DNA of 64,000 nucleotides from Voacanga thouarsii (GCA_026120185.1 JANUWF010001217.1:372001-436000); one strand, 5' to 3'. Positions 45,898-59,197 are shown, counted from the first letter of the stretch. The notes: a model not told the origin generated them from the sequence alone. Numbers and translations are program-made.

Positions 45898-47523
45898 TCA
45901 CATCATTCGTGTCTGCACTCGTTTACCCCTTCGCACGAGTGACATAAGGCCTTTATTTTGAATTCTGAATTTCCTAGTTAGCATGCTGTTTTTTAGCTTT
46001 GCAGGGTCCTGCAGTAAAGGAAAAACAAAGCATTAGATTTAGCATCAAATAATTTTGCTTGTGAAATTACTCTATTAACAAGGAGAATGCTAATGCACCT
46101 GAAACTGGAAATATCGGTGCTGTAGATTTGGTATTGTGGAAAAGCCACTGCGAACTGGCAGCACTGCAAATTGATAAAGATATGAGAATCCCAAAAAAGA
46201 GATGCTTCTTTAACAGGATCTTAAGTTTTGAGCATCTTTATTTGAATGTGCTGTTCAAGTTGGTTATTTTACTGTATCATAGGCTTTAATCGACACAGAT
46301 TGGATTACCTGGAGATGGAAAGCTCCTTTTATCTGAGCTATTCTCCAATTTTGATTTCTCAACTAGAGAAGGCTTGCAATTATGTGTGTATAAGAAAAGT
46401 GGCACTTCCTCATTCGCCTCGAACTGTATGGTCTTAGCAGTGGCAGCACGGACACCTGGCTCTCTGTTACCATGCAATTCGTGGAAATTATCTCAACAAT
46501 TTCAAGCTTTTCTGCTTGCTAAATGGAAGTGATCATTGTTCTTTCTCACTTTTGTTTCAACAAAATTATGGAGAACTTTACCTCGAGATTTTATTATTGC
46601 TCCGAGGGTCCTCGATTGCTGTAAAAAAGAAAGAGGGTTTAAAAAATACTATACTATTCCTTTCTGGGAGAAGAAACTTCAGTCCGATTTAACAGATTCA
46701 AGAAGTAAATGCAAGTATATTTACGTGGTGATATATAGCGAGGGAAATGTCTGGGAAGATTAGCATTCCAGCAGTGTCTTCTTAGAGAGACTTTGTGAGA
46801 ATATTGTTGGCATGTTAAAAGTCTCTGCCAAAACCAAGGGGAGAAAAATTTATGAGTAGGAAGGGACAAGAACAGAAAAAAGAAGGTAAAGGTGTTCTAT
46901 CCAAGGGGGTGAACACTACTCACTTGTTTCAAGCTATCAATTCTAAGCTCTGTCTCAGAAAATGCATTAGTCTTTGAAAGTTGACATTCAAGATTAGCAG
47001 AAACGCTTCCAAGATGATCAACAACTGTAACTACTGCCCTACTTACGTATTCCTTCGTATTTTCTACCACACTGCTTGTGAAAAAACAGGATACTGTTAT
47101 CCCATTGAACAAGCCATTTTAAATAGCTTACCAGCAATTAAATTTGCTGTTAAATCTGTGGCAGAGACTATGTAATGTAAATTCCGATTGCCATGCATGA
47201 AACAAAATGACGGGTGGCAAAATTGTTCTCTTTAAGGTTAGAAGGACTCACGCTTTCTTCCCTGTGGCATTTAAGAAAGTTGCCTCGCAGTAATTTGCAG
47301 CACGGTGAAGCTGAGAGCACAAATCCTTAAGTTCCTGGAACCAGAAGCAGATGCATGCTTAGAAGAACCAAAGAATTCTTGAAACAAAAAATCAGATTGA
47401 AACACGAAGGTTTTCACAAACACTTTAAATTCGGTTGCCGACCAGCAAAGATTTGTCGAACTTGGTCACATCATCAGTTTCAGCTTCTGGGATTTCATCG
47501 GCAAATGGCTCCGAGTCCGGCAT
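45898..47523 (-). CDS. ABI-like protein, ABIL5 type (SCAR/WAVE complex subunit)
   Basis: Seven exons on -: 47523-47443, 47334-47252, 47071-46924, 46824-46725, 46491-46309, 46163-46099, 46008-45898. All introns are GT-AG, phases agree, and the sum is 771 nt (256 residues plus TGA). The start is MPDSEPFADEIPE; the first exon ends FDKSLL. The conserved ABI core follows: ELKDLCSQLHRAANYCE, ENTKEYVSRAVVTVVDHLGS, TELRIDSLKQ, then RLLTCQQYSHKVSL and WNANLPRHFPRYISP. The variable middle leads to a basic tail, GLMSLVRRGKRVQTRMM. This family is the plant counterpart of Abl-interactor in the SCAR/WAVE complex, which activates ARP2/3 actin nucleation. The spacing of motifs and short C-terminus fit ABIL5 better than the longer ABIL1-4. 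I see no break, so it should be functional. The start of exon 5 (acceptor GTTGAG) is the least certain boundary. Confidence 0.87.
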
Positions 47524-49837
47524 TGCCTTCTTAAGAAAACAGAATACAGAGGTTAAAGAAAACAGTAAAGAGATGATTTTGCTTCTCCTTATCTCCTGAC
47601 GAATTAAGACAGCCAAGTGCTCTGTATAGCTGCTAAATATGCAAAAAATACTATATTGTTGTCCGTGCACAAGAGAGAGGTCGGTGACGTGAGTCGTGAT
47701 AAATACTGTTTGTTTTGATTTGATACAAAAGCAGAATGGAGTGGACAAAAGATGGAGAAACAACCAAAACACATTTAAGTTGAGAGATTCTTTTTAGAGT
47801 CATGGGACTATGGCCACATTCACAAAGGACAACGATTGTCAGCCCCGTGATCTTTTGCTACTTTTTCAAACTGTGTCTGAAAGAGAGCATCTACTGATAG
47901 CCACAAGACAGGCAACTACAATCCTTTCCTGCTGCATACATTGGATAGTGGAAGAACATCGTGCACAACAGTTACATTTTAGAATGTGATATGGGAAATC
48001 CTCGAGTCGGTGGATGTTGTTCAATTTACTAGTATAAATTTTGGGCATTTTTTCGCGATAAGTTATTTTTTATTTTTAAATTTATTATAATTTATTTTAT
48101 TAAATTAAGAAGTAATAATACTATATTATCATAAGTTGTAAAAAATACATTATAAGTTAATTGATCGTTAATTAATGATAATATTGATTAATGAAATTTA
48201 TTTTTTTAAATAGAATATTTATTTTACTCATATTAATTATAAAATATCCAAAATAGTTGAGAAATTCGATACATAAAATATTTGTGGACCTATAATATTT
48301 TTTATAACTTTTGCTATTAAAGTATCATTATCATAATTTAATAAGATAAAATGCAACAAACACCTAAATTAAAGTTTCAATTAATTTTTTAAAATTAGAC
48401 ATATCAAATATAGTTTTGTCAAAATATAAATACGATGCAAATTCAAATATAATATACCCAAAATTAGTAATATTTTCCTTACCAAGAAAAAAAGCAAAGT
48501 CATTAAAAAAATTATCATTTTTTCTTAAAATAACAGATTAGTTTGTTATTGAATATATTAAAGACAGATGATAATTTTTTTGGTGACGTGATTTTTTTTT
48601 TTTTGAAGAAAATATTGGTACAATTTCATGATTTTATTTTGGAATTCTTATATTTGAATTTGCTTTGTATTTAGGTTTTGACAAACCGTATATAATATGT
48701 CTAATTTTAAAAAATTGATTGAAACTTTAGTTTATGTATTTCTTAAACTTTATTCTATTAAATTAGGATAATGACACTTTAATAATAAAAGTTATAAAAA
48801 AAATTATAAATTCACAAATACTTCATGTGTCAAGTTCTCTCAAGTGTTATTTTGTATATCTTATAATTTGTATGGACAAAATAAATATTTTATTGTAAGA
48901 GCAAATTTCGTACGTTAATACCGTCATTGAATAATGATCAATGCCCCTATAATGTTTTTTTACAACTTGTAGCACTATACAACTTAATAGGAGTATATTG
49001 TAATAAATTTTTTATTTTTCTATTAAATATTTAATTCATTATAATATTAAAAAATCTTTTGAAATATTTGTGATACTTTCAAAGAATTTTATAAAATTCG
49101 TACTTGTTCGTATATTTTTTTTAAGAGTCTTATGCAATTCACTACTAAGTATCACCCAAAGATATAACCAAATTGGAGAGACCCTGATGGAAAATTACGA
49201 ATTATTCTTCGCCCTCTAAAGAGGAGGCGTTGAGAGTATACTCAAAAGGTGTTACCAAAAACCAAAAACCAGGAGAATTCTTTTGTAGTTCTTTTGTTTA
49301 ATTTTGCCAATGCCAGTGTGGTTTTCATCAATCAGGGATGCTTTGCTAGAAGGGAAGAAAAGCCGCTCATTATGGCAAGGGATGCTTTGCCAGTGTGGTT
49401 TTCCAACACCTGGTTTTCATCAATCCATTTCATGCGAATCTTACCAGACGGTAAATCAAGCATATAAAAGTAGCCCGGCTCATCATGGGACTCTGGACTA
49501 AAGGAAGAAAAAGGAAAAACAATTCCCAGATTTATAATGCTGAGCCTTGAAAGCTTTTCTAAATAATTGGCTCATCATGATTTACAGACTGAAAAAAAAT
49601 TCTCAAGAATTATAAAACCTATGCTAGTTTGTTTCCCGAGAAAATTCAGATTACATAGGATCACTTTCTTTCTGGTGCAAGACGACAAAAATATTCATGC
49701 GGTCAAACTTGAATTCCTATACGAAGACCAATATAATCTATCTCCAACATGCAAAAAGAATCCTAGGCTGTGAATCTAGAAATGTAGGTAGAGAGACTTT
49801 ATAACAACTTTGTGTCTTTATGGCTACTGGCTACTGG
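47524..49837. other. Intergenic region between ABIL5-like and PRORP1-like genes
   Basis: 47524-47800 probably holds the promoter and 5' UTR of the ABIL5-like gene. 48050-49150 is very AT-rich and featureless. At 49312-49440 a sequence with CCAGTGTGGTTTTC and ATCAATC is partly repeated within 100 bp. No gene recognised. Confidence 0.5.
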
Positions 49838-52800
49838 CTATATTTGGAAATTGATTGTGCAGCCTCCCCGCTCCTCTGCAGCCTCAAGTTCTGGGAGGAT
49901 TGAATGATGATTTGATACCAAAGAGGAGGATAAAATGTTTCTAAGATTTTTGTAAATTTCTTGAGGTGCCTGTTTACTAGCACCATGGATGTCATGACCC
50001 TCAGAAACCAGCTTAACCTGAGTTTTTCTTCCAACACCTGGTTGTGAATCCTTCTTCTCAGCACCAGCAAGCTGCAATTCTGGTTGAAATGAATGGAATG
50101 AATACAAAATGCTCGACATTAATAAAACAGGGGGTAACCACACCAAATTCTTTGTATTCACATTAGGAGAGGGAATGGAACAATAACATAAAGGAAAATC
50201 TGTTCCATCTGCACAACACATGTACGTCCTAGTCATGGTATCAGGAAAACTATGGTCGAGAGGGATATAGTTATGGATCCACATTATATGTAGATGGTAG
50301 ATGCATTGAAGATGCAACAAAGGTTAGCTCCATTCTCACATAAAATGGATGCTTGCATCTTCACTTAAATTCAAACTTTACAAGAAAACATGTCTGCACC
50401 TTATAGGAATGCATTAAGCTGGCAACAGTTAATGCACCTTCAGTTTCCGTTTTTACCATTCCCCTTTCCTAAAATCTTGACTCAAAATGTATTTCTTACT
50501 GCTAAAACCATAATGACTATTGAACAAAGCTTACCTTCATGTATATCTGAAGACTCTAAAAGTGAGTGTGATCGTGTAATACATAACCAAGTTCTCTCTC
50601 CATAAGCTTCAGAATCTGATACAATTGGAATATGCCAGTGGCCTTTCTCTGTCTCCTGTGAATATGTTGGTAAAATCAGTTAATTACTTGAATCTGATTT
50701 TCTCCCACCTGCCTACAAATATTCTATGTATAGGTCCATAACATTCATCCCCCCCCCCCCCCATCAAGAAAAGGACTTCAGTTGATGCAGTACAGTACAT
50801 AAATTTTGACAGCTTTGTTGTATAAGTAATCATATATGCGAATTAGAGAAAGCTAACCTGAATTACAATGGAACAGGGAGGTGGCATGTGAAATACTGGA
50901 CCAGTTTCAGAAAAACTGAAACGTACCTTTAGTTAATAAAAGAATTCCCTCATCAGAAGAATAAACAAAACTCATACAAGAATACCAGGGATTCATCTAA
51001 TGAGAATCTCGAAAGGAAGAGAAAATTTCTAGTGTATCTTAACAGAGAGAAAGTGCTCATCTTGTTTCAGACAATTTAAGTGCAGGAATATCAATTTTCA
51101 AAAGGAGGTTAAAAAAGGCCTTAAATAAAGAAATTTATCCTCAGTCACCCCACCACTCATATTCTACCACCTCCAATCCACATTGAAAGACTTTCAGGAA
51201 ATTCTGAGAATATGTTTAACCATTTAATTTCTTCTAATGTTAAATGCCCTTTGTTATTACTAATTTTAATACTTGTACAATTTTTCAAATACAATTAACT
51301 GTTATTTGTTCTAGGAGTATATCTATCTGCATTTGGGACATGTTAAATGGCAAGATATTCAATTTGGAATGGGAGAAGTATTGTAGTCATTCTGTGGACA
51401 ATCTCACTGTCTGGAACACCTATAGGGAAAATTCAAAGATTGTCATGTGATATTAATCTTAATAAACCAGCAAATTTCAGAGGTACTGTTTCATTAGTTT
51501 GTTGAACTCTTTGAAAGTGGATGAAAAGTGTAAAAAGAAATTAATGTGAACTCTATCAACTTTCGTGTTAACAATCAGCAAAGGTGAATGGCATCTGCTT
51601 TATTAGTAAAGAATTTTTACTTGCCTGATGCCTTTCTTTCCATTTAGGGAAGAAATCATTTCCCAAGAGTTGAAACAAGTGATCTCTCATCTCATCATTA
51701 GTGACAATTAAGCTTTTAAACTTTATTGCTGCATATAACCAGTACCTGAAGGACACGTTAATTTTCCATAGCAATTTAAAGCAAATGATTGAAGAAAAAC
51801 AGTGACTTATGGAATTTATGAAAAAACAAAATGAAGTTTAAGTTTATCACCAATCATCATTTGATCCAGTTGGCGTTGCATAGAGAGCATCTGCATTTTT
51901 CCACTTCTCAATCAGTGCCTTATTGACAGGTTCTTCCATCTTATCTCCATTAATACGCCTATTATGCACTACAATGAGTGGCCATTTTCTAGATGGAAGC
52001 ATTTGACGAATTCCATTCACAACAGCATTAACCTAAACATAATATTGGAAGAAAAAGAAAAGACTAAGCCAACAACCATCGGAGAAACAAATAAAAGCTA
52101 CCGTATTATTCATAAAATTCATCTATATAGCAACCAAATGCTTGCCTTTGATGGTTTAAATTTTCTTTGACTGTAAAGGCCAACATTTGCTGCATCAACA
52201 ACTGCTTCAAATGGTCCATAGTAGTCAAGCCATTTCTGCAATCAGTTAATTTTGTTGTTCAGTTCACTAGACAGTTCATATATCCATAACAGTTAGTCAT
52301 TACTTAGGGAGACAACATACTTGAAATTTCTCAAAACTCAAATTTCTCTCTCTTTTTGCAGCTATAGAAGCCACTGATTTGGCAAAGCTCTCCGTTTCAA
52401 TGGGATCAAGATCAATTGTGACCAATTTTTCACCACAAAATTTGCATAAGCCACCAGATCCCACAGATGTACGTGAAAAGGTCCATTTTCCTTTACCCAG
52501 CCAGCCCTGCCCATGCCAGCCTCCACCCCCATTTTCCATTGCTTCCTTGACCATCCTGTCATCCCATTTCCTCTTCCCTACCCTTGAAGCCAACTTGCTC
52601 CTAAACCACTTCTCTATTGAATCTGCAGTAGAAGGTGAGACCTGCCGTACACTCGTTCTTAGTTTATGCAGCAAATAATAGACTTTGTCACTTCGTCCAG
52701 CCTCTACACTTACTCTTAAAAGAGCCTCCAGTTCAGGCTCCTCTGGATGGACACCATGCTCCGACATATGTTGTTCAACAGTAAATGCCTTCTCAACATC

Positions 52801-54199
52801 TCCATTAGAGCAGAAAACAGATAAGGCAGGACCATAAGATCGCAATCTTGGATTTATTCCTAATTCATTCATTTGATTTACGATATCAAGAGCCATGTCC
52901 CCATCTCCCATTGACATTGCCATTCTGGCCACAGAAGTGAATGTTGCTTCATTCATTGGAAGCTTTTCCAAACGCATATTATCATATATTTCAAAACCCC
53001 TTTTGAGAGCATATCTCTTAATATCCTCGGTCACTTTAATTCCCTGACTTTCTTTTTCTCCTCTCCTGTCTTTGATATTTGAATTGTCAGACTTAGACTT
53101 CATTAATTGAACCATTTCATCTACACTCTGAGGCTGAGGTTCCAGAGACCCATTTGAAAAGCTCATCAGATCCTTTTCATTGCTGAAAGTAACATGTGAA
53201 TCATATTCTATTTCAGCTGGAAAATCATTAACATTCCTATCCTCTTCGTCAGAGGCTCTTACCACCAGACCTACATCTGTATATTGCATATTAGACTCAT
53301 CAGCATCATTATCTGTGTTTCTTGTCTGCTCAAGCTCAGCTAAGTCTTCAGAAACCACATTGGAAATCTTGGGTGAGCTCACTTGACTCAAACTCCTATT
53401 ACCACTCCCACTCTTCGCTGGCAGGACAACACCAGTAGCAGCAGAAGAACAAAGATAGAGGAGTACAGCATAATGGTATTGTCCCATTATTATTCCTTCT
53501 TTCCTAGCCAAATCATAGAGTCTAATTGCACCCATAACATCCCCTCTTTTGGAGCACATGTCCAGCCCCACCCTCAGCATAGCGCCTGGTGTATCATCCT
53601 TACTTTTCTTAGAACCCTTTCCACCCTTCTCCTCTCCCGACTGATTGACATGGTCATTCCCCGATTTTCTTGCGATCTTAGCACCAACTTTTTCACGACC
53701 CTTAGTTTTCCCTCTACTTTCCACAAAATTCTCATTCTTAGACGTCGCAGAGGAAGATTGGAGAACCCCATTTTCTCCTGCTTTTGGTATCTAATCTTGT
53801 CTTTGCAAACTTATCTCTTAATATAACCCTTTTCTCAATATTTTTTTCTTCAAAATCAAAATTATCTTTCGAAGAAGTTTCACTAGCACTAGTATTCCTA
53901 GGGCTAAAAGAAGAAAGCCCCGAATGATTTTCATGACTACCTTTACCAATAGTAGTATTCCTTGAAAGTGCTTGCTGTGCATCACTCTGTAACTTAGCTT
54001 CCAAGTGAGCAACATGGGCTCTAAAATGAAGAAATGACGAAAATCTTTGGTCGAATGTGTGGCCAGTTGGTGAGAAAGGGACGCCATTAGATGCATAATG
54101 GAACTTAAAAGAGTTGAGAGTCGATGAATACTTACAGTGAGTGAAAGATAAGAGTTGGAGCTGAGTTTGCTGCAGCGGTTTGAAGGTGAAGGAGGCCAT
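49838..54199 (-). CDS. PRORP1: Proteinaceous RNase P, organellar (PRORP1-like)
   Basis: Cuts the 5' leader from precursor tRNAs in mitochondria and plastids as a single protein. Exons on -: 54199-52321, 52235-52146, 52032-51851, 51745-51625, 50926-50858, 50655-50535, 50079-49838; phases agree, about 900 residues once one extra base in exon 1 is discounted. Order: targeting-type N-terminus (MASFTFKPLQQ), PPR repeats (MLRVGLDMCSKRGDVMGAIR; GFEIYDNMRLEKLPMNEATF; LGINPRLRSYGPALSVFC), zinc-site CKFC (about 52440), then the NYN nuclease with the expected aspartates in VVDAANVGLYSQ, GSNDDWYWLYA and IVTNDEMRDH, and the remaining zinc ligands in GHWHIPI and WLCITR. Introns 2 and 4 begin GC. A frameshift lies at an A4 run (53782-53785). 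It is longer than Arabidopsis PRORP1 (572 residues) through an acidic insertion after the first PPR and a C-terminal extension. Confidence 0.9.
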
Positions 54200-54717
54200 T
54201 TGTGGCCGTTAAGAAAAGCTCAGTGGCACTGTCCGGTTTGATTATTAAATGTTAGGATGGGTGCGGTATGTCCAATTGACATATGTACCCTTTTTATTTT
54301 ACTATTATATTGATTTGCCAGGGGCTGGACCCTGGAGGCTGGCGGTAGATTTTCCGACCCGTCCAGGAGGATAAAGTTTTCCCGATGGATCCTCGAGATG
54401 TCTTAGCTCTCACTGAATTTCCATTTCCACTAGGTAGGAGGCGAAGTTGTTCGGATCAGTAAATTTTTTTATTAAAATTTATTAATTTTTTTAATTTTAT
54501 AATTTTTGTATTCAATTTGATTTTTTTATTTATTAATTGATTATTACAAATTTTATAACATTGAATCTAATAATAATAATAATAATAACAAAAAATTATC
54601 TTCTTCAATCTATTTTTGAAATTTTAAAATTTTAAAAGAATTAAACTATTATCAAATTAAAAAAAATGCCTCCCAACCTTTTAAATTACTAAATAATAAA
54701 AAATTGTGTACAATTCT

Positions 54718-54748
<31 letters not shown>

Positions 54749-55519
54749 AGACATGCCCCTAATATTCTGAAGACATGCCTCCTGATATTTTGAAAATTCA
54801 CTTGTAGTAGAGGCAATAGCCAATTTTCTTTCTTTGATTTACTTTCATAAGTGGGCTCTTGGCTCTTTTCTTTACTTCTGGGTATGTATTTCTGTGGGTG
54901 GAGAAGAAGAAAGGCCTATCCTAGAAAATTTATGCAATCCGATTTGCCCTCCCTTGTGTATAAAGGGATTAACTTTTGATATCTTACTTTTTTTAATGAT
55001 TTTTTTATTTGAAAATGAATTCCATTTATGTGCATTTGCAAACCATTCTTCCTTAAGAAAATTTCTAAATTTCTTCTCAATTTGGAACCTTCTTATTGAA
55101 TGATCTTCTTTCAATTTGTTCTTTGTAGCAACTTCTCTTCTATAGTAACAATTGCAAACCCCAACACGGAATCTTAAAAAAAAAAAAATTAGGTTGATCA
55201 CCTTTTAACAAAAGTAGCCATAAAATACCCTATTATACATTTTGCCTTGAAAGCATTTCAAGAAGCAAAAATAAATGACAAAATAACAGAAAAGGGGTGA
55301 AATTTTAGTTACCAAATTAGCGCAATTGTCCACTATATTTCCATTCCAACTTGGTTAAATAAAGTTAAAACTCTTATTGTTCACATTTGTTGCATAGTTT
55401 TACTATTCAATAAATTCTACAAATGCTTATACAAACTATCAAAAGCTCCCACACCAAAACCCAAATATCTAAAACAACATAGAAGCACTAAGGGTGTTTC
55501 TTCCTGAACAAAAAAACCC
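54200..55519. other. PRORP promoter side and AT-rich spacer
   Basis: 54200-54460 is upstream of the PRORP start and probably includes its promoter. 54470-54760 is AT-rich with an AAT run. The frame at 54834-55103 has no recognisable motif. Confidence 0.5.
54723..54748. repeat. (AAT)n microsatellite
   Basis: About eight AAT repeats; a shorter one lies near 54570. Confidence 0.9.
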
Positions 55520-55850
55520 TTATTCTTTGTCCTCTGTCCAAGCATTGCTTGAAGATTCTTGTTTACGAATTTCCTTGCTCTCTTCCCCTACTTTCCCATC
55601 TAAATTCAAGCCCAGAAAACATGCCATTAAGCACTAAAGCTGGGAATAGAACAATACAAATTTTTAGATCCATGAAGAAAATCACATAGTATAAAAGGAA
55701 CTTGCATCACTGATATGGAGAACACCTAAATTTGGCTTCTTCAAAGGCCTTTTTTTAGTTCCTGGTATTTGCCATCGAGGCAAAAATGCTATTTTTCTAT
55801 GGATTTCACTCTTTTGAATAAGGTGTGTCTGAAATTGTTCGTCGAAGATC
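55520..55850 (-). CDS. C-terminal exons of an unrecognised gene
   Basis: Two exons on -: 55850-55711 and 55599-55520 (stop TAA at 55520-55522). Acceptors are CAATTAG and AATTTAG, the donor is ATCA|GTGATG, and phases agree. They encode IFDEQFQTHLIQKSEIHRK, IAFLPRWQIPGTKKRPLKKP, then a hydrophilic tail ending ESSSNAWTEDKE. The composition is charged and non-repetitive, as in a real protein, but I do not know the family. Upstream exons should lie to the right; a candidate piece is SSYERSSSDSELEKLQDENV near 56765-56680 after a CTTTTTTCCAG acceptor, though its phase does not fit directly. Confidence 0.5.
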
Positions 55851-57890
55851 CTAATTGAGTAAAAAAAATTAGAGAATCTATTTTTTTAACACAGAGCACT
55901 AATCAACAACCAAGCATTTGAACCATTTAGCTATTTAAGGGAGAAAAGGAAAAAAGACAACAAATTCACAAATAGCCTTTTTTTTTTAAGGGGAAACAAT
56001 TTCTTCATGAATTTCTAGGACCCATTAGTAAACATTATGCGCATAAATGTCAACACTTACACGTCTATAATCCACCGGTGTTAGAGAAATATAGAGAATT
56101 CAATAGGTAACCGCAATAGTAAAAAGAGATACTACCTCATTATGTCAGAAAATATTGTAATCTAAACCCGCGGAAAATGACACCATGTCTGCCAAGCTAA
56201 CAACCAATGACCTCCCTTTTTGTCTTCTCTTCCCTTTTTAGTCCTCCACCGTTGGAGTCCAAAATTGACTGCACCATATAATCAATTCCTCAGTATCATA
56301 TTAGTACTAATAGAGACACTTGCTTTGGCTAAATTATAAGATCCATAGATCTATAACGACCTCTGCTTTTCTCTGCCACAAGAGTTCATGACCTCTCTAA
56401 AGAACCTATGTACAAAATTGTATTCATATATTCTTTAGCACAAATACGGTAAAATTAACTGTTAAATAGGCAAAAAAGACACTTCCCCATAAGGTGTCAA
56501 AACTTCAATTATTTAAGAAGACTATGTTAGAAAACATGGTGGTCCGAACCTGCAACATCAATAATCAATGAGAAAATGATCATAGAAGATAATGTTCAGA
56601 TATTACATAGGAAACAGTGCCCAATAATTATAAAACTAATAAATGATAATGCATATTCCAAAAATTCCATGTTGGACCAGGATGAGGATGAATCTGGGAA
56701 TCCAGGACATTCTCATCCTGGAGCTTCTCAAGCTCGGAGTCTGAGGAAGACCTCTCATATGATGACCTGGAAAAAAGAAAAAGCTGCTCTCGATATGAGA
56801 TCAGCAGCAAACAAAAGAAGAGGAATTTAATGCCCCAATAGACTATTACTTGAAACTTGACATATACACATTCACAGAGTACACCATTTTCACTTGATGA
56901 TTTTTTTTTAAAAAAGGTTTCCATCTCTTATAGAGTTTCTCTTCCACCACATCATCAGTGCTTTTGAAGACCTTTAGATAAAAATACTTCATTTATCACT
57001 TCCCTTTGTGCTTCAGATAAATATCCTACTGAGGGTGGTGGAGGTTTGGAGAAAGGGGGAGTGGGAGGTGAGATGTTAAACATTTAGAGTGTACAAACTC
57101 AATTTCTACTGGGCTACAAATTTTGGTTGTTAAATTTTGGCCTTACTTTTATGTATGCATTTGTCTGTGTGTGTGTGTGTGTGTGTTATACTAAATGTGA
57201 TTTATTATTATTATTGTTCCCTGTTAATGCTAGTGCATTGTTGGTTGCAATAGGTACTGCTGCTCCTAATCCTGGAATTGTGCCTCCTAGCCCTCATCCT
57301 CCAGAGGATGTGTATGCCTATGATACTTCAGCTTCCGCTCTCCTTTTGCCACAATCAAATCAGGCCTCAAATAGCTCAAACACACACTATAAATTTTATC
57401 TAAAACATCAAACACCAATCCAATTCCTCATCTAAACTTCTAAAATCCTCATCCTTCACCAAAAACTCAACTGGAACATTAAAATTCTTAAATCTCTTTT
57501 CATTTTCCTCAATGCCATTTGACTCCAAACTCCTCTTGATACTCTCCAACACCTTATAACTCACAATCCAAACATACAACAAAAAAATTCAGCCCTCATT
57601 TGGACCAATATATTGTTAACAAGATTTATTAGCTAAGTGATTCCACATACACCTACGATATTATCATCTTTCATTATGTTAACTACAAAATTTATGTTAA
57701 CATCGATACATATTTTATCAAGAACTTTAGTTTTAATACTTTAGCGGATGCAAAACAAAATGCATCTAATAGACATATTTTTACTTCATGAAAAATTTCA
57801 TCTTCTGGCTTAGTGTATACTATAGCATTGTTATCATTTCCACTTGATTCTCTTTTCTTGGCTGCATTTTTAAGTTATAGTACCAACTAA

Positions 57891-57928
<38 letters not shown>

Positions 57929-58141
57929 AGAAATAATTGAATCATTCTAAACAGTACAGACATAATAACTTAAAAAGTAAAATGTTGAACCTGTTGCATA
58001 TCTTGTAAATTTTACAGATTAGAAGGTAACATTTAAAGCAGAATGAATTTTGAATTTCCTCTGATAGCTTCAGAAAGTAGAATAGTGGAAAAAAATCAAA
58101 TAAATTAAATAGAGCAAATGAAAATCAAGAATATAGAATAC
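55851..58141. other. Mostly non-coding, with possible exon pieces
   Basis: On -, 57582-57400 is open and reads SYKVLESIKRSLESNGIEEN then FNVPVEFLVKDEDFRSLDEE and a stop; it looks protein-like but lacks a clear acceptor. On +, 57225-57435 reads VAIGTAAPNPGIVPPSPHPP then EDVYAYDTSASALLLP. Neither is recognised. Microsatellites: TG at 57165-57186, and TA followed by GA at about 57892-57928. Confidence 0.4.
57165..57186. repeat. (TG)n microsatellite
   Basis: Eleven TG dinucleotides. Confidence 0.9.
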
Positions 58142-59136
58142 TCATCAATAGCTCATCTTTTATACCCCATAAGACGTTATCAAAAAAAATATCATAAAGA
58201 TGACGCAAAAGTTGAGGAGGAAGCTTCAACACCCATTGTGAAACCAATAGCCCTATATCAGTTGCCTTATCTTCCAAGTGTGACATCAATTTAGATGATA
58301 AATTTTCCTTTTGACACGCCTTAAGCAAGTATTCTTTTAGCTCAAAAAAATATTTGTGATCCTGTTGTAAGCAAAAATAGTGGTACTAAACTCACCACAT
58401 AAGACAGTACTAATAAGCATAATAGAGTTGAAATTATTTTTAATCCCCAACATATACTTAGCAGGAGCAGACACTTAAAATGCAATGCTTTTGTGGCACA
58501 TTATCAGATAAATGACTACCCATTTCAACTTTCTTGGAAAGAATATCAAGAAAGTAAAAACATAAATATCTAGATACAGGTGCAAGTTGCTTGCCTTATA
58601 TCTTCTCATGTTGAGAACACTAATATTACACTACAATGGAACCAAATATTCCATTTGCACAATTTGATGTTACAAAAAGCATATTGTTTTTGTTTAGATT
58701 TTGGGAAGGAGACTATTCTTCAAGTGATACACAACCATATCCATGCATATTGATCAATTAGATATGGAGCTCCCTAGGCGGATCATTTAAAATTGGGTAG
58801 CCAAAAAGAAAAAAGTAACTGTCTATATTTCGATAATGCAGGAAGGTTACATGCCAGCAAAGGTGGTGTACATCAGTTTTCAAAAGTTTCGTTAGCCCAC
58901 TATTGATGTAGAATAGTCATCTCCAGCAAAAGTATCAGTACGTTAGATATGCTTTCTTTACCACACCCTATGTATTATAGACCAAACATTAAACAGACTT
59001 TTTTAGCAATAAAATAGAGAAAAGGTAATATACCTTAGCAACAATGGTTCTTTTTATGAAAGAAGAAGGGACTAAAAGAGAGAACCTAAGCTGTTCAAGC
59101 TGAAACTTCATATCCTTGAACAAAAGCATAGACTTC
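58142..59136 (-). CDS. Two exons of an unrecognised gene, 5' part missing
   Basis: Exons on -: 59136-59034 (acceptor GCCCTCCAG, donor AAG|GTATAT) and 58361-58142 (acceptor TTACAACAG, donor ATGA|GTATTC); phase 0 join. They encode KSMLLFKDMKFQLEQLRFSL, VPSSFIKRTIVAK, DHKYFFELKEYLLKACQKEN, LSSKLMSHLEDKATDIG and SQWVLKLPPQLLRHLYDIFF. This is probably helical and not repetitive; I do not recognise the family. The exon at 59136 lies only about 60 bp from the start of the gypsy LTR, so the insertion may have separated it from its upstream exons. It might belong to the same gene as the exons at 55520-55850, in the same direction. Confidence 0.45.
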
Positions 59137-59197
59137 CTGGAGGGCACCTTAACATCATTTTGGAATACCAATTATTCATTCTAGACTACATGTATTC

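Noticed and set aside
57127..57435. 102-codon + frame as a membrane protein
   Set aside because: Its hydrophobic and Cys/Val part comes from the TG microsatellite; only the later PPSPHPPEDVYAY part looks coding, and that is unproven.
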